53,245 nucleotides of DNA from Candidatus Harrisonbacteria bacterium CG10_big_fil_rev_8_21_14_0_10_49_15 (GCA_002773415.1 PFBD01000020.1:89667-142911), one strand, 5' to 3'; shown: positions 1-9,760, counted from the stretch's first letter. Numbers and translations: made by a program. Notes: a model not told the origin generated them from the sequence alone.

Positions 1-62
1 AACGTATTTTTTTGTTCCGCGGATTGCAAGGCAAAATTTGCCGAGGATCCGGAGTTGTATCT

Positions 63-1040
63 CTAGCGGATGCCGGTATCAATGGAGATGTTTAATTCCG
101 TAATACCATTGCCCGCGCCTGCCTGCCGGTAGGCCGGAATGGTGACCGGGTGCGTTTGGTGCGTGCCGCCGATGCCCAGTGGGCTATCAACAGAAACTAT
201 ATAATTGCCGGCGGGTAGCTCGGCGAAGTAAGTTCCGCCGAGGTTGGGGGTGATGGTTTTGGTGATTTTCCCGTCTATGCTTTTGGCGGTGATTTTGACC
301 TGCGCAAATAGCTCCGGGGTGGGTTTGCAGTTTTGTTGTGGTGGATCAGATTCCACAGGGCAGATTGGGCCAATGCTGACCGTGCCGGAAAGCTCGCCAT
401 ATTGAATATTTTTGCCGGAGTTAATTTGGCCGGAAAAAACAGCCTTGCCTGCAAAGGTGATACTAATGTTTGCCGAGTGGGCGATGTTACTCGCGGAAAA
501 GTGAATCTCTTGCGGCTCGCCAACAACTTGGATGCAGATGGCGTCCGGATTGGCGTTTTTTATCTCAACGTTGATATTTGATGTCGGGTAGTCCATTGTC
601 GCCATACCGGCTACCTGCCAGTCCACGCACGGCGTACCGCGGGCTAGGGTGCCGGTCAGGGTGAGTGTGCCGAACTGATTGGTCTCTGGTTCGTAGCGTA
701 GAGTTAATTCGCCAATACCGGTTTCAATCTGGCGTGTGATTTCGCCGTTGCTATTTTCAACAGGTGGCTTTGATGGCTCCCAGCCTTCCGGTTGCCAAAA
801 AATGCTTCCGTAGGGGCAGACTTCTTCATACGTTTTGTCTTCGGGGACAAGGTCGCACTGCCAAACCACGCAGGTTTGGTCTGTGGCTGACTCACATTCA
901 GACTTGGTTAGATATCCTGTTTCTGCTACAGGCGTAGCGGTTTTTTCTTGGGCGATGTAATAGGCTCCGCCACCTATAAACAAGGCTAAAATAATGAGTG
1001 CTACTGTGGAAATAGCACCTTTTTGCGATTGCGTGTTCAT
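63..1040 (-). CDS. Secreted/membrane-anchored hypothetical protein with N-terminal TM segment
   Basis: ORF 325 aa; N-terminus GAISTVALIILALFIGGGAYYIA is hydrophobic; contains repeat-derived PAYRQAGAG. Confidence 0.7.
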   Translation of the reverse strand: MNTQSQKGAISTVALIILALFIGGGAYYIAQEKTATPVAETGYLTKSECESATDQTCVVWQCDLVPEDKTYEEVCPYGSIFWQPEGWEPSKPPVENSNGEITRQIETGIGELTLRYEPETNQFGTLTLTGTLARGTPCVDWQVAGMATMDYPTSNINVEIKNANPDAICIQVVGEPQEIHFSASNIAHSANISITFAGKAVFSGQINSGKNIQYGELSGTVSIGPICPVESDPPQQNCKPTPELFAQVKITAKSIDGKITKTITPNLGGTYFAELPAGNYIVSVDSPLGIGGTHQTHPVTIPAYRQAGAGNGITELNISIDTGIR

Positions 1041-1080
1041 ATTACCAATAGATAACGAATGAGCCAGAAAATACTTACAG

Positions 1081-1165
1081 TGGTGCCCGGGGAGAGACTC
1101 GAACTCTCACGCCTTGCGGCACGGGGTTTTGAATCCCGGTTGTCTACCAGTTCCAACACCCGGGC
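1081..1165 (-). tRNA. tRNA-Leu (anticodon CAA)
   Basis: Reverse complement GCCCGGG...TTCAAAA...GAGAGTTCGAGTCTCTCCCCGGGCACCA; class II variable arm; CCA encoded. Confidence 0.93.
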
Positions 1166-1357
1166 GAGGGTTTGGAGATACGAGTATTTTATCCCTTTTC
1201 GGTGGCGAATTCAAGCGAATCGGGTTATAATTTTGAAGATATAAATTTTCCCACGAGATTCTTCGCGGCCCTCCTTCGCACGAGGCTACGGACGGGCGCG
1301 GCGCTCAGAATGACAGTGGGCGCGAATTTAGAATAATTAGAGTAATTAGAATAATTC

Positions 1358-2410
1358 ATGAATCCGCCCATTCAACAGCCGGTCTTTCTGATAGAGACGC
1401 ATAAAATTGGTGTTAACCCTTTCCAGCCTCGAAAATATTTTGACGAGGAAAAGCTGAAGGAGTTAGCCAGCTCTATCCGGGAGTATGGTATTTTACAGCC
1501 GCTCGTAGTCACTAAAGTAGAAGAGGTGACAGATACCGGTACGAATGTTCGGTATGAGCTTATCGCCGGAGAGCGACGTTGGCGGGCCAGTCAGTTGGTT
1601 GGACTAGAGCGCGTACCGGCCATTATCAAGAATGTTGGTTTGGATCGCGAGCGGTTGGAGATGGCGATTGTGGAAAACGTGCAAAGGGCGGATCTTAATC
1701 CGATAGAGTCCGCGCGCGCGTATAGCCGTCTGCAAGATGAGTTTCAACTGACTCAGCGAGAGATCGCGGCGCGCATTGGCAAGAGCCGGGAGTCGGTGGC
1801 GAACTGCATGCGTTTATTAAACCTCCCAACGGTTATTCAAGAAGCTGTCAGTATGGGCCAGGTGGGTGAGAGTCAGGCGCGGTTGCTGCTTTCTGTAGAC
1901 GACATCCAGCAACAGGAGTTGCTGTTTGCGGATATTTTGAAAAATAATTTGAGCGTGCGCGAGCTGAAGGGTAAGATTGATTATTTGAAATCTATTGGCC
2001 GTAAAAAAGAGCCGGGCGAGCAGCAGCGAATGGGGCCGCTTTTTGACCCGGAGACTGAGAGTATTAAAAAGCAGTTGGAGGAAACGCTTGGTACGCCCGT
2101 TAAGGTAGAGCGCGCCGGCGATCACGGCAAGATAACTATTGAGTACTCAACCATGGATGATCTTAAGGCTCTTTTGGGCCGCCTGGGCCATCAGGATGCT
2201 CAGTCCGAGTTTGCGCCACCTTCAGAGACAACTTTAGCTGAGGCAGAAGCGCAGAGTGAACCGGATACCTTTGACGAAAGAATTGAGGAAAGACACTACG
2301 GTCCGGAGCACTCGGATGATTCAGGCGGTGTGCCCCCGGTTGACCTGCCGACCGACCAAGCAGGTTTGCCAACGCAGTCAGAATCGGAGGAGCCGGAGTT
2401 TACGATTTAG
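1358..2410 (+). CDS. parB: ParB/RepB/Spo0J family partition protein
   Basis: Motifs NPFQPRKYFDEEKLKELASSIREYGILQPLVV, GERRWRAS, ENVQRADLNPIESARAY. Confidence 0.95.
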   Translation: MNPPIQQPVFLIETHKIGVNPFQPRKYFDEEKLKELASSIREYGILQPLVVTKVEEVTDTGTNVRYELIAGERRWRASQLVGLERVPAIIKNVGLDRERLEMAIVENVQRADLNPIESARAYSRLQDEFQLTQREIAARIGKSRESVANCMRLLNLPTVIQEAVSMGQVGESQARLLLSVDDIQQQELLFADILKNNLSVRELKGKIDYLKSIGRKKEPGEQQRMGPLFDPETESIKKQLEETLGTPVKVERAGDHGKITIEYSTMDDLKALLGRLGHQDAQSEFAPPSETTLAEAEAQSEPDTFDERIEERHYGPEHSDDSGGVPPVDLPTDQAGLPTQSESEEPEFTI

Positions 2411-2496
2411 ACATCAAACGAATTATGAATCCTTTACTAATTTACGAATCTGAATACAGCCTTCTTTCATACGTAAATTCGTAACTACATTCGTAA

Positions 2497-4689
2497 TTAG
2501 TCTGATTTTTTCTTCCAGCCGCGCTTCTTTTTTGGTTCTTTGAGTATTTCCAGGGCGCGTTCTAGGGTGATGGTGTAGACGTCGTCTTCCTTAAGAGAGC
2601 GGAAGTCTTTTTGATGCACGATATAGGGTCCGAAGCGGCCGATGCTGGCGCTTATCATCTCTCCCGTCTCCGGGTGCGGGCCCAGCTCGCGTGGCAGGGA
2701 TAGGTAGTGAAGAGCCTCGGCTAGGGTTACTTCGCTTGGGTCTTTTTCTTTGGGGATAGATGCGCGGCGAGGCTTTTTATTCTTACCTGCCCCGAGCTTG
2801 GTCGAGGGGTCTGGTTTTTCTCCCAGCTGAACATACGGCCCAAAGCGACCATCCAGCACATAGACTGCCAGGCCAGACTTCGGGTCTGTGCCGATTGGTT
2901 CGGGTTCGCCGATTTCTTTGCCGTCTATTGTGCGCATGCCTTTGCAGTCCGGGAACTGGTTGCAACTTAGAAATTTTCCGCCGCGGCCCAGTTTGATGAT
3001 CATGGGCGCTCCGCATTTTGGGCAGACGATGTCTTTATCTGCTTCACCAAGCGTGGTCAGCTTGGCGGTCTTTTCTTTGCTCTTTACTTCAGCCAAAAAC
3101 GGCTTATAAAACTGCCGCAAGGTTGGTTCGTACTGGCGTTTTCCTTCGGCGATTTCGTCCAGCTCGTTTTCCATCTCCGCGGTGAAAGTGTCGCTGATGT
3201 AGTTGCCAAAGTTTTCTTCCAAAAAACTGGAGACCACATCACCGGTGTCAGTCGGGATAAGAGTGCGTCCTTCTTTCTCTACGTAGCCCCGCTGAATTAT
3301 CGTGTCAATAATAGAGGCGTAGGTAGACGGCCGGCCAATACCGCGCTTTTCCAGCTCTTTGACCAGGCCCGCTTCGGAGTAACGGTTTGGCGGAGTGGTT
3401 TGCTTTTCTTCAGTTTCAAGGTTTAGTAGTTTGAGCGGGTCGGCCGGGGCGACTTTGGGCAGGAGAGTTTCTTTACCTTTTGCGTCTGGGTCGGCCACTA
3501 GCCAGCCCTCTTTAAGGATCCGAGAGCCGTTAGCGCTGAATGTTGGTATGTTTTCTTGACCAACACTTGTACTTATTTTGGTGCGCATCAGCAAGGCATC
3601 CACCATTTGCGAGGCAACGGCCCGGCGCCAGATAAGTTCGTAGAGCTTTTTTTGGTCTTCCGTTGTACCGGCGAGCTCCTTAGTGAAGTTGGTTGGGCGG
3701 ACGGCCTCGTGCGCTTCTTGAGCATTCTTAGCTTTTGTTTTGTATTCACGGCCTTCGTGCATATCCGCACCAAATTTTTTTGTGACCACGTCTTTTATCT
3801 GCGCAAGCGCTACAGCAGACATATTAAAGCTGTCGGTTCGCATGTAGGTGATGTGTCCGGCTTCGTAAAGTTTTTGGGCGGTCATCATGGTGCGCTTGGG
3901 CGAGAACCCGAGACGAGTGGAGGCGGTCTGTTGTAGGGTTGAGGTTGAAAAAGGTGGCAACGCAGCGCGTTTAGTTTCAGTCTCCGTTACTTTGGCAACG
4001 CTCCAGTCGCCGGCGCGCGCGGCCTGGGCGATTTTATCCGCAGATATGCCTGTCTTTGGTTCTTCGTCGCAGATAGCGGTGAAGGTTTTTTTGTCTTTTG
4101 TTTCAAGCTCGGCGGACAAAACAAAAAAAGTCTCGGGCACAAAGGCTCGGATCTCTCGCTCTCGCTCCATGATTATTCGCAGAGCCGGAGATTGTACCCG
4201 GCCGGCAGAAAGGCCGTACCTGACTTTTTTCCAGATAAGGCCGGAGAGGTCGTAGCCGACGAGCCGGTCTAAGACGCGGCGAGCTTCTTGAGCTTCTTTG
4301 AGTTTCATGTCTATCTCGCGCGGCTTAGTCAGCGCTTCAAGCACGGCGTCTTTAGTTATCTCGTTGAAAACAATTCGTTTTGCGTTTTTTACGCCTACGG
4401 CTTCGCTTACGTGCCAAGCGATCGCTTCACCTTCGCGGTCAGGGTCTGTTGCCAGCAAGACCTCGCTTGCGCTTTTAGCCAGCCGTTTTATTTCGGCCAC
4501 TACTTTTTCCTTGCCTTTGGATATCTCGTAGTGGGGGATGAAGCCGCCCTCAATATCAATGGCCTTTTTATTAGACTTTGGCAGGTCGCGAACGTGGCCA
4601 ACAGATGCGACCACGGTGAAGTCTTTGCCGACGTATTTACCAATGGTTTTTGCTTTGGCTGGCGATTCTACGATAAGTAATTTAGACAT
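2497..4689 (-). CDS. topA: DNA topoisomerase I
   Basis: Toprim KLLIVESPAKAKTIGKYVG, DPDREGEAIAWH, active site YMRTDS, C-terminal zinc ribbon CPKCGAPM. Confidence 0.97.
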   Translation of the reverse strand: MSKLLIVESPAKAKTIGKYVGKDFTVVASVGHVRDLPKSNKKAIDIEGGFIPHYEISKGKEKVVAEIKRLAKSASEVLLATDPDREGEAIAWHVSEAVGVKNAKRIVFNEITKDAVLEALTKPREIDMKLKEAQEARRVLDRLVGYDLSGLIWKKVRYGLSAGRVQSPALRIIMEREREIRAFVPETFFVLSAELETKDKKTFTAICDEEPKTGISADKIAQAARAGDWSVAKVTETETKRAALPPFSTSTLQQTASTRLGFSPKRTMMTAQKLYEAGHITYMRTDSFNMSAVALAQIKDVVTKKFGADMHEGREYKTKAKNAQEAHEAVRPTNFTKELAGTTEDQKKLYELIWRRAVASQMVDALLMRTKISTSVGQENIPTFSANGSRILKEGWLVADPDAKGKETLLPKVAPADPLKLLNLETEEKQTTPPNRYSEAGLVKELEKRGIGRPSTYASIIDTIIQRGYVEKEGRTLIPTDTGDVVSSFLEENFGNYISDTFTAEMENELDEIAEGKRQYEPTLRQFYKPFLAEVKSKEKTAKLTTLGEADKDIVCPKCGAPMIIKLGRGGKFLSCNQFPDCKGMRTIDGKEIGEPEPIGTDPKSGLAVYVLDGRFGPYVQLGEKPDPSTKLGAGKNKKPRRASIPKEKDPSEVTLAEALHYLSLPRELGPHPETGEMISASIGRFGPYIVHQKDFRSLKEDDVYTITLERALEILKEPKKKRGWKKKSD

Positions 4690-4782
4690 GATGATAGTAA
4701 TTTCTAATGCCTGCCGGCAGGCAGGGAAAATTGCTTAGACCTGCCTGCCGGCAGGCAGGAATTAGAAATTGAAAATTAGAAA

Positions 4783-5688
4783 TTATCTTGCAGAGTATCT
4801 CCCGTTATCTTCGGCAATGTATTCTTCCAAAGATAGCATAGTCAATTCTTGATTGATAACGATTGGGTCAAGTTTTGTTTGCTCACAAAGAGCGTCTATG
4901 TGCAGTGGATCAGAAGAAGACATAAGCACAGTTAAAATGATTTGTTGATTTTGCGCAAGTGAAGAAATATCTAACCGAAGTTTTTTAGTGTCTTGAGAAG
5001 GCGTTTTAATGCCGAGATGCTTTTGTATATCCTGCGCGCAGGTTATGAGGGTGGCACCTGATTTGAGCAGGGCATGAGATCCGGCGTAGTTGTGGTTATT
5101 GATGGCGCCGGGGACGACAAAAATGGGGCGGTTTTGCTGTTTTGCGAAGCGAGCAGTGACAAGGGCGCCAGAGCGATCTGGTGCTTCGATAACGATGACT
5201 GCTTTGGCTAACGCGCTGATAATCCGGTTGCGGGCTAGGAAAAATCTGGGTAGCGCCTCTGTACCTGGGGGATATTCGGATATAAGGCCGCCACCCGACT
5301 CAAGCATTTTATTTGCAAGTTGTTCGTGGCTTGCCGGGTAGACTTTATCTAGTCCGCGGGCCAGGACGGCGTATGTTTTGCCACCGCCTTCAAGCGCGCC
5401 GGCGTGAGCGGCTCCGTCAATGCCGAGAGCAAGGCCGCTGACGATGCCTACGCCCGCGCGGGCAAGGTCGCGGGCGATGTTAAAGGCTGAGTCTAAGCCC
5501 GTCTTGCCGGCTTTACGGGTGCCGACAATTGCGACTAAGATCTCGTCTTGCGTTGGTAAACAGCCTTTATAATACAGGCCACTAATTGGTGGCTTCCGCA
5601 CAGCGCTAATTTGGGTTGGAAATCGTGGATCGGAGGCAAGGATAAGAGGGATAGAGAGTCGTTGTTTGGGTAGGTCTGAGTGGGGCAC
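4783..5688 (-). CDS. dprA: DNA-processing protein DprA/Smf (GTG start)
   Basis: VAIVGTRKAG, SGLALGIDGAAHAGAL, PRFFLARNRIISALA. Confidence 0.95.
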   Translation of the reverse strand: MPHSDLPKQRLSIPLILASDPRFPTQISAVRKPPISGLYYKGCLPTQDEILVAIVGTRKAGKTGLDSAFNIARDLARAGVGIVSGLALGIDGAAHAGALEGGGKTYAVLARGLDKVYPASHEQLANKMLESGGGLISEYPPGTEALPRFFLARNRIISALAKAVIVIEAPDRSGALVTARFAKQQNRPIFVVPGAINNHNYAGSHALLKSGATLITCAQDIQKHLGIKTPSQDTKKLRLDISSLAQNQQIILTVLMSSSDPLHIDALCEQTKLDPIVINQELTMLSLEEYIAEDNGRYSAR

Positions 5689-5707
5689 GTTGTGGTATAA
5701 TTATTTT

Positions 5708-6247
5708 GTGAATGCGTTTAAGAAGAGGCTATTGATCCGGTTAGCGATCTTGGGTGGCGGTATGATACTGCTTGTTCTTTTTATTATTCTTCTAAATGTG
5801 GATATTAACAAGCGCATGGTGGCCATTGAAGAGTCAAAAGCCCTTTTGGCAAGCCGGGACGAGGCAGTTTCTTTGTTGACACATTCGCAGCTGGACTTGG
5901 AAAGAGTAGAGAATGGGATCAGTGTTTTGGGGCGGGTACTACCGAATAAAGACGAGCTGATTAATTTTCCGCGGGAGTTGGAGGGCATGGCGAATAAGTA
6001 TCTGCTGGATATTGGATTTAGTTTTGGTGTTGAGTCTGCGGGTGTTGAGTCGCGACCGAACTCAATTAGTTTTACGATGACGCTTAGTGGCGCGTATGAA
6101 GACATAACAGATTTTTTGGAAGAGCTGGAAGAGCATCGCTATATTATCTTAATTGATTCAGCAGAAGTTAGAAGAGGTAATGACGGGCGGTATTCGTTTT
6201 TAACGGGCGGTAGTATTTATACACGAGCGGAAAGTAATGAGGGGTAG
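5708..6247 (+). CDS. PilO-like type IV pilus assembly inner-membrane protein (GTG start 5708 preferred over track start 5666)
   Basis: Single N-terminal TM, coiled-coil, then ferredoxin-like PilO-type C-terminus (SFTMTLSGAYEDITDFLEELEEHRYIILIDSAEV). Confidence 0.6.
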   Translation: MNAFKKRLLIRLAILGGGMILLVLFIILLNVDINKRMVAIEESKALLASRDEAVSLLTHSQLDLERVENGISVLGRVLPNKDELINFPRELEGMANKYLLDIGFSFGVESAGVESRPNSISFTMTLSGAYEDITDFLEELEEHRYIILIDSAEVRRGNDGRYSFLTGGSIYTRAESNEG

Positions 6248-6269
6248 TTAATAGAGTTTTAAACATCTG

Positions 6270-6596
6270 ATGCAGGTAAAAATTTTAAGCGCGCGAAAAA
6301 AAGAGATCTTGTTTATCACGGGGAGTGTTTTGTTGCTTTTTATTCTTGGTCTTTGTGTATTCTTGTTGGTAAATCTTGTGGCTGATAAGGCGACTACGGT
6401 TTATACCACAACTCCTCAACAAGAGGTGAATCAAACGAAGCTTCTTATAGATAGGTATTATGAAGTCGCGGAAAAGTTATTTCCTGATGGGGCGCCGTCT
6501 ATAGAGCCGGACACTCCTGTCTTGCCGAGCCAGGCAGCGACAAGCACCCCTGCAACTACCACGCCGGCAGAGCCTTCATCGTCAACGCAGAATTGA
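6270..6596 (+). CDS. Small single-TM hypothetical protein with Ser/Thr/Pro-rich C-terminus
   Basis: ORF 108 aa, one TM, 22 nt downstream of the PilO-like gene. Confidence 0.55.
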   Translation: MQVKILSARKKEILFITGSVLLLFILGLCVFLLVNLVADKATTVYTTTPQQEVNQTKLLIDRYYEVAEKLFPDGAPSIEPDTPVLPSQAATSTPATTTPAEPSSSTQN

Positions 6597-6649
6597 CGAA
6601 TACTGGTAAAACCAGTAAAATGGCAATCACTGTTTCAGGTTTTCAATTT

Positions 6650-6721
6650 GGGCGCATAGTTCAGTGGTAGAACGCTGTCCTGATAAGACAGAGGTCGTAG
6701 GTCCGATTCCTACTGCGCCCA
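6650..6721 (+). tRNA. tRNA-Ile (anticodon GAT)
   Basis: GGGCGCA...CTGTCCTGATAAGACAG...GTAGGTCCGATTCCTACTGCGCCCA; CCA not encoded. Confidence 0.94.
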
Positions 6722-6779
6722 CTATGTTGTAAAAATGTTTAATTTCTAAAACATTAATTAGCAAATTAAGCATTTTACT

Positions 6780-8063
6780 ATGAGCAAAAAACTTTCAAAC
6801 CTAATAAAGGCCGAGACTAAGCGTCAGCAAGAGACGCTTGGTCTGATTCCGTCTGAAAACATTGCCAGCCCGGCCGTGCTCGCGGCCTTGGGTAGCCCGC
6901 TGACTAACAAGTATTCGGAAGGTTATCCCGGTAAACGTTACTATCAGGGAAACCAAATTGTGGACGAGATTGAACTTTACGCGCAAGAGCAGGGGCTGAA
7001 GGCGTTTGGCTTGCGTGGCGCGCTGAGTAGCGTCTTGCCTATGAGCGAGAGCAAGGTATCTGAGCTGAAAGGGCTTGGAAATTCTTGGTTTTTGAATGTG
7101 CAGGCACACTCTGGAAGCCCGGCAAACGCGGCCATTTATTTCGCGTTGGCGGAGCCGGGGGATACGGTAATGGGCCAGAGTCTGGCGCATGGCGGGCATC
7201 TTACTCACGGCGCGAACTTAAACTTTTCTAGTCGCTTTTATAACGCGGTTCAGTATGGCCTGGATCCGAAGAAGGATTTGATTGATTACGACCAGGTTGA
7301 GAGCTTGGCGAAGCGTCATAAGCCTCGGATAATCTACTCCGGAACAACGGCCTATCCGCAGATAATTGATTTTAAGCGGTTTGGTAAGATTGCTAAAAGT
7401 GTTGGTGCGTATCACGTGGCGGACGTAAGCCACATTGCCGGGCTGATTGCCGGGGGAGCACATCAAGCGCCGTTTCCATATGCAGATGTGGTTATGGCGA
7501 CGACGCATAAGACGATGCGTGGTCCGCGTGGCGCGGTTATCTTTAGTAAAGGTCCGGAGCTGGCGTACAAGATAAACAAGGCGATTATTCCGGGGCTTCA
7601 AGGTGGCCCGCATAACAATGTGACGGCGGCGATTGCTGTGATGTTTGAGGAGATGCAAAAGGTGGCCTTCAAGCGGTACGCCAAGCAGGTGGTTAAGAAC
7701 GCAGCCGTGCTCGCGGCGGAGCTGAAACGTTACGGCTTTGCGCTAGTCTCTGGTGGGACCAAGACCCACCTTATCCTGATTGATTTGAAGAGTAAGAATA
7801 TTACCGGGAAGGCCGCCGCTTTGCTTTTGGAAGAAGCGGGGATTGTGGCGAACAAGAATTCGGTGCCGGGAGATGAGAAACCGTTTAACCCTTCCGGATT
7901 GCGTATTGGCACACCGCTTCTTACCAGTCGCGGTATGAAGGAAAAGGAGATGAAGGAGGTGGCGATGTTCATGCATCACCTGGTTGACCTGAAGGAGCCG
8001 GCGGAGTTTGTCCGTAAGGAAGTGGTGAAGTTATGCAAGAAGTTTCCCCTGCCGTACAAGTAA
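6780..8063 (+). CDS. glyA: Serine hydroxymethyltransferase
   Basis: NKYSEGYPGKRYYQGNQIVDEIE, GDTVMGQSLAHGGHLTHG, PLP site TTHKTMRGPRGA. Confidence 0.97.
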   Translation: MSKKLSNLIKAETKRQQETLGLIPSENIASPAVLAALGSPLTNKYSEGYPGKRYYQGNQIVDEIELYAQEQGLKAFGLRGALSSVLPMSESKVSELKGLGNSWFLNVQAHSGSPANAAIYFALAEPGDTVMGQSLAHGGHLTHGANLNFSSRFYNAVQYGLDPKKDLIDYDQVESLAKRHKPRIIYSGTTAYPQIIDFKRFGKIAKSVGAYHVADVSHIAGLIAGGAHQAPFPYADVVMATTHKTMRGPRGAVIFSKGPELAYKINKAIIPGLQGGPHNNVTAAIAVMFEEMQKVAFKRYAKQVVKNAAVLAAELKRYGFALVSGGTKTHLILIDLKSKNITGKAAALLLEEAGIVANKNSVPGDEKPFNPSGLRIGTPLLTSRGMKEKEMKEVAMFMHHLVDLKEPAEFVRKEVVKLCKKFPLPYK

Positions 8064-8222
8064 AATTTTCAATTCTCAATTTCTAATTCCTGCCTGCCGG
8101 CAGGCAGGTCTAAACAATTTTCAATGATGCAATTTTTCAATGTTTAAAACATTAGGGAATTAGTTTATTGTTTGAACCTGCCTGCCGGCAGGCAGAAATT
8201 GAAAATTCGTAAATTGGAAATT
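8062..8222. repeat. Composite imperfect palindromic intergenic repeat carrying two 20-bp CCTGCCTGCCGGCAGGCAGG modules
   Basis: AATTTTCAATT..CCTGCCTGCCGGCAGGCAGG..TGTTTAAAACATT..TGTTTGAACCTGCCTGCCGGCAGGCAG..AATTGAAAATTCGTAAATT. Confidence 0.85.
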
Positions 8223-8229
8223 CACCCAT

Positions 8230-9015
8230 ATGCTCATAGATGGAAGCGCGGTTGCGCACAAAATATTGGCAGAGTTGAGCAAGCAACCAACTCCGACTAA
8301 AGAGCTGGCGGCTGTTTTAGTTGGTGACGACGCGGCTTCGCTGAGTTTTTTGAAACAGAAAAAGGCCGCCGCTGACTTGCTTGGAATAAAATTCAAGCTT
8401 TATAGGTTTTCCGACTCGCTCTCTCAGCACGATTTGATTGCTAAGGTAAGCGCTCTTTCCTCCGATCCAAGTATCGGTGCCATGATTGTTCAGTTGCCAT
8501 TGCCACCGCAGTTTGACCGAATAGCCGTACTTAACGCTATTGGAATTGCAAAAGACGTGGACGTTCTAAACGGAGAAACAGCCAAGGTGCTGGCGCCGGC
8601 GGCGGGCTCTCTGCAGAGACTACTCAAGGAGATTAAGTTTGATGTGCGAGATAAACAGGTGGTGGTGGTTGGTTCGGGAATGCTTATCGGCCGACCTATT
8701 ATCAGCTGGCTGATGGGACAGGTGCAACAGCTGACTGTGGTTAACAAAGGAGGCTATGATCCCAAGATAGTACGCACGGCTGATTTGGTGGTAACCGGAA
8801 CTGGCGTGCCTCGGCTTATACGCGGCGAACATATTAAAAAGGGAGCAATCGTCATTGACTATGGCTACGGCCGCGACGAAGAAGATCAGCTGACTGGAGA
8901 CGTTGATCTTAAATCTGTTCAGCGCGTTGCCAGCTATGTTACTCCCACTCCCGGTGGTACCGGGCCGGTTGTGGTGGCGATGCTTTTGGCGAACTTTTAT
9001 AAGCTTGCGTCTTGA
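8230..9015 (+). CDS. folD: Bifunctional methylenetetrahydrofolate dehydrogenase/cyclohydrolase
   Basis: VQLPLP, KDVDVLN, VVVGSGMLIGRPI, YVTPTPGGTGPV. Confidence 0.95.
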   Translation: MLIDGSAVAHKILAELSKQPTPTKELAAVLVGDDAASLSFLKQKKAAADLLGIKFKLYRFSDSLSQHDLIAKVSALSSDPSIGAMIVQLPLPPQFDRIAVLNAIGIAKDVDVLNGETAKVLAPAAGSLQRLLKEIKFDVRDKQVVVVGSGMLIGRPIISWLMGQVQQLTVVNKGGYDPKIVRTADLVVTGTGVPRLIRGEHIKKGAIVIDYGYGRDEEDQLTGDVDLKSVQRVASYVTPTPGGTGPVVVAMLLANFYKLAS

Positions 9016-9048
9016 TATTGAAGTAAGTTTTGCGTAGTATATGTGTAC

Positions 9049-9120
9049 GCGCGTTTAGCTCAGTGGTAGAGCGTTTCGTTGACATCGAAAAGGTCGGAAG
9101 TTCAATCCTTCCAACGCGCA
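9049..9120 (+). tRNA. tRNA-Val (anticodon GAC)
   Basis: GCGCGTT...TTTCGTTGACATCGAAA...GGAAGTTCAATCCTTCCAACGCGCA. Confidence 0.93.
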
Positions 9121-9154
9121 CACTTCGACAGGCTCAGTGCAAGATCAGCGAGAT

Positions 9155-9760
9155 ATGAATAAACAGCAAATACTTGTTATTGGTGGAGGAGATACCTTTG
9201 ATACCTACGAGCAGTATCTCGAGTTTTTAAGGACGTTTTCAATTGACCCGGAGCGCTTGAAGCCGTACGTTGGCTGGAAGCTTCGCTTACAGGAGGACCT
9301 AGGCGACCGGTATGAGGTGTTCGCGCCAAAGATGCCAAATGTTTCAAACGCAAAGTACGAAGAGTGGGATATCTGGATATCCCGGGTTTTGCCCCTTCTG
9401 CGCGATGATTTGTTGGTCATCGGTCACTCGCTGGGTGGGGTGTTTTTGGCAAAGTATCTTTCGGAAAAAACTTCGCCGAGGAAGATCCGCTCGGCTATCT
9501 TGCTGGCGGCGCCGGCGTATGATTTAGAGGGTGAGCCACTGGCGAGTTTTCGGCTTCAGCCTTTGCTAGATAATTTTCAGTCCCAGGTGGAGCAGATTTA
9601 TCTACTACACAGTAGGGATGATAAGGTAGTGCCGTTTGCGCACTTGGCGGAGTATAAAAAACTTTTGCCAGAGGCGAAGGTGGTGGAGTTTGCGGAGTAT
9701 GGGCATTTTAATATTGAGGATTTTCCGGAGTTGACGTCACTAATCACTAATATTCACTAA
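9155..9760 (+). CDS. RBBP9/YdeN-like alpha/beta hydrolase
   Basis: GHSLGG nucleophile elbow, HSRDDKVVPF, GHF catalytic His context. Confidence 0.8.
   Translation: MNKQQILVIGGGDTFDTYEQYLEFLRTFSIDPERLKPYVGWKLRLQEDLGDRYEVFAPKMPNVSNAKYEEWDIWISRVLPLLRDDLLVIGHSLGGVFLAKYLSEKTSPRKIRSAILLAAPAYDLEGEPLASFRLQPLLDNFQSQVEQIYLLHSRDDKVVPFAHLAEYKKLLPEAKVVEFAEYGHFNIEDFPELTSLITNIH

Noticed and set aside
1059-1244. Plus-strand ORF 61 aa
   Set aside because: Antisense of tRNA-Leu(CAA); no coding evidence.
8939-9121. Minus-strand ORF MRVGRIELPTFSMSTKRSTTEL...
   Set aside because: Antisense of tRNA-Val and the folD 3' end; a familiar spurious product of tRNA antisense translation.
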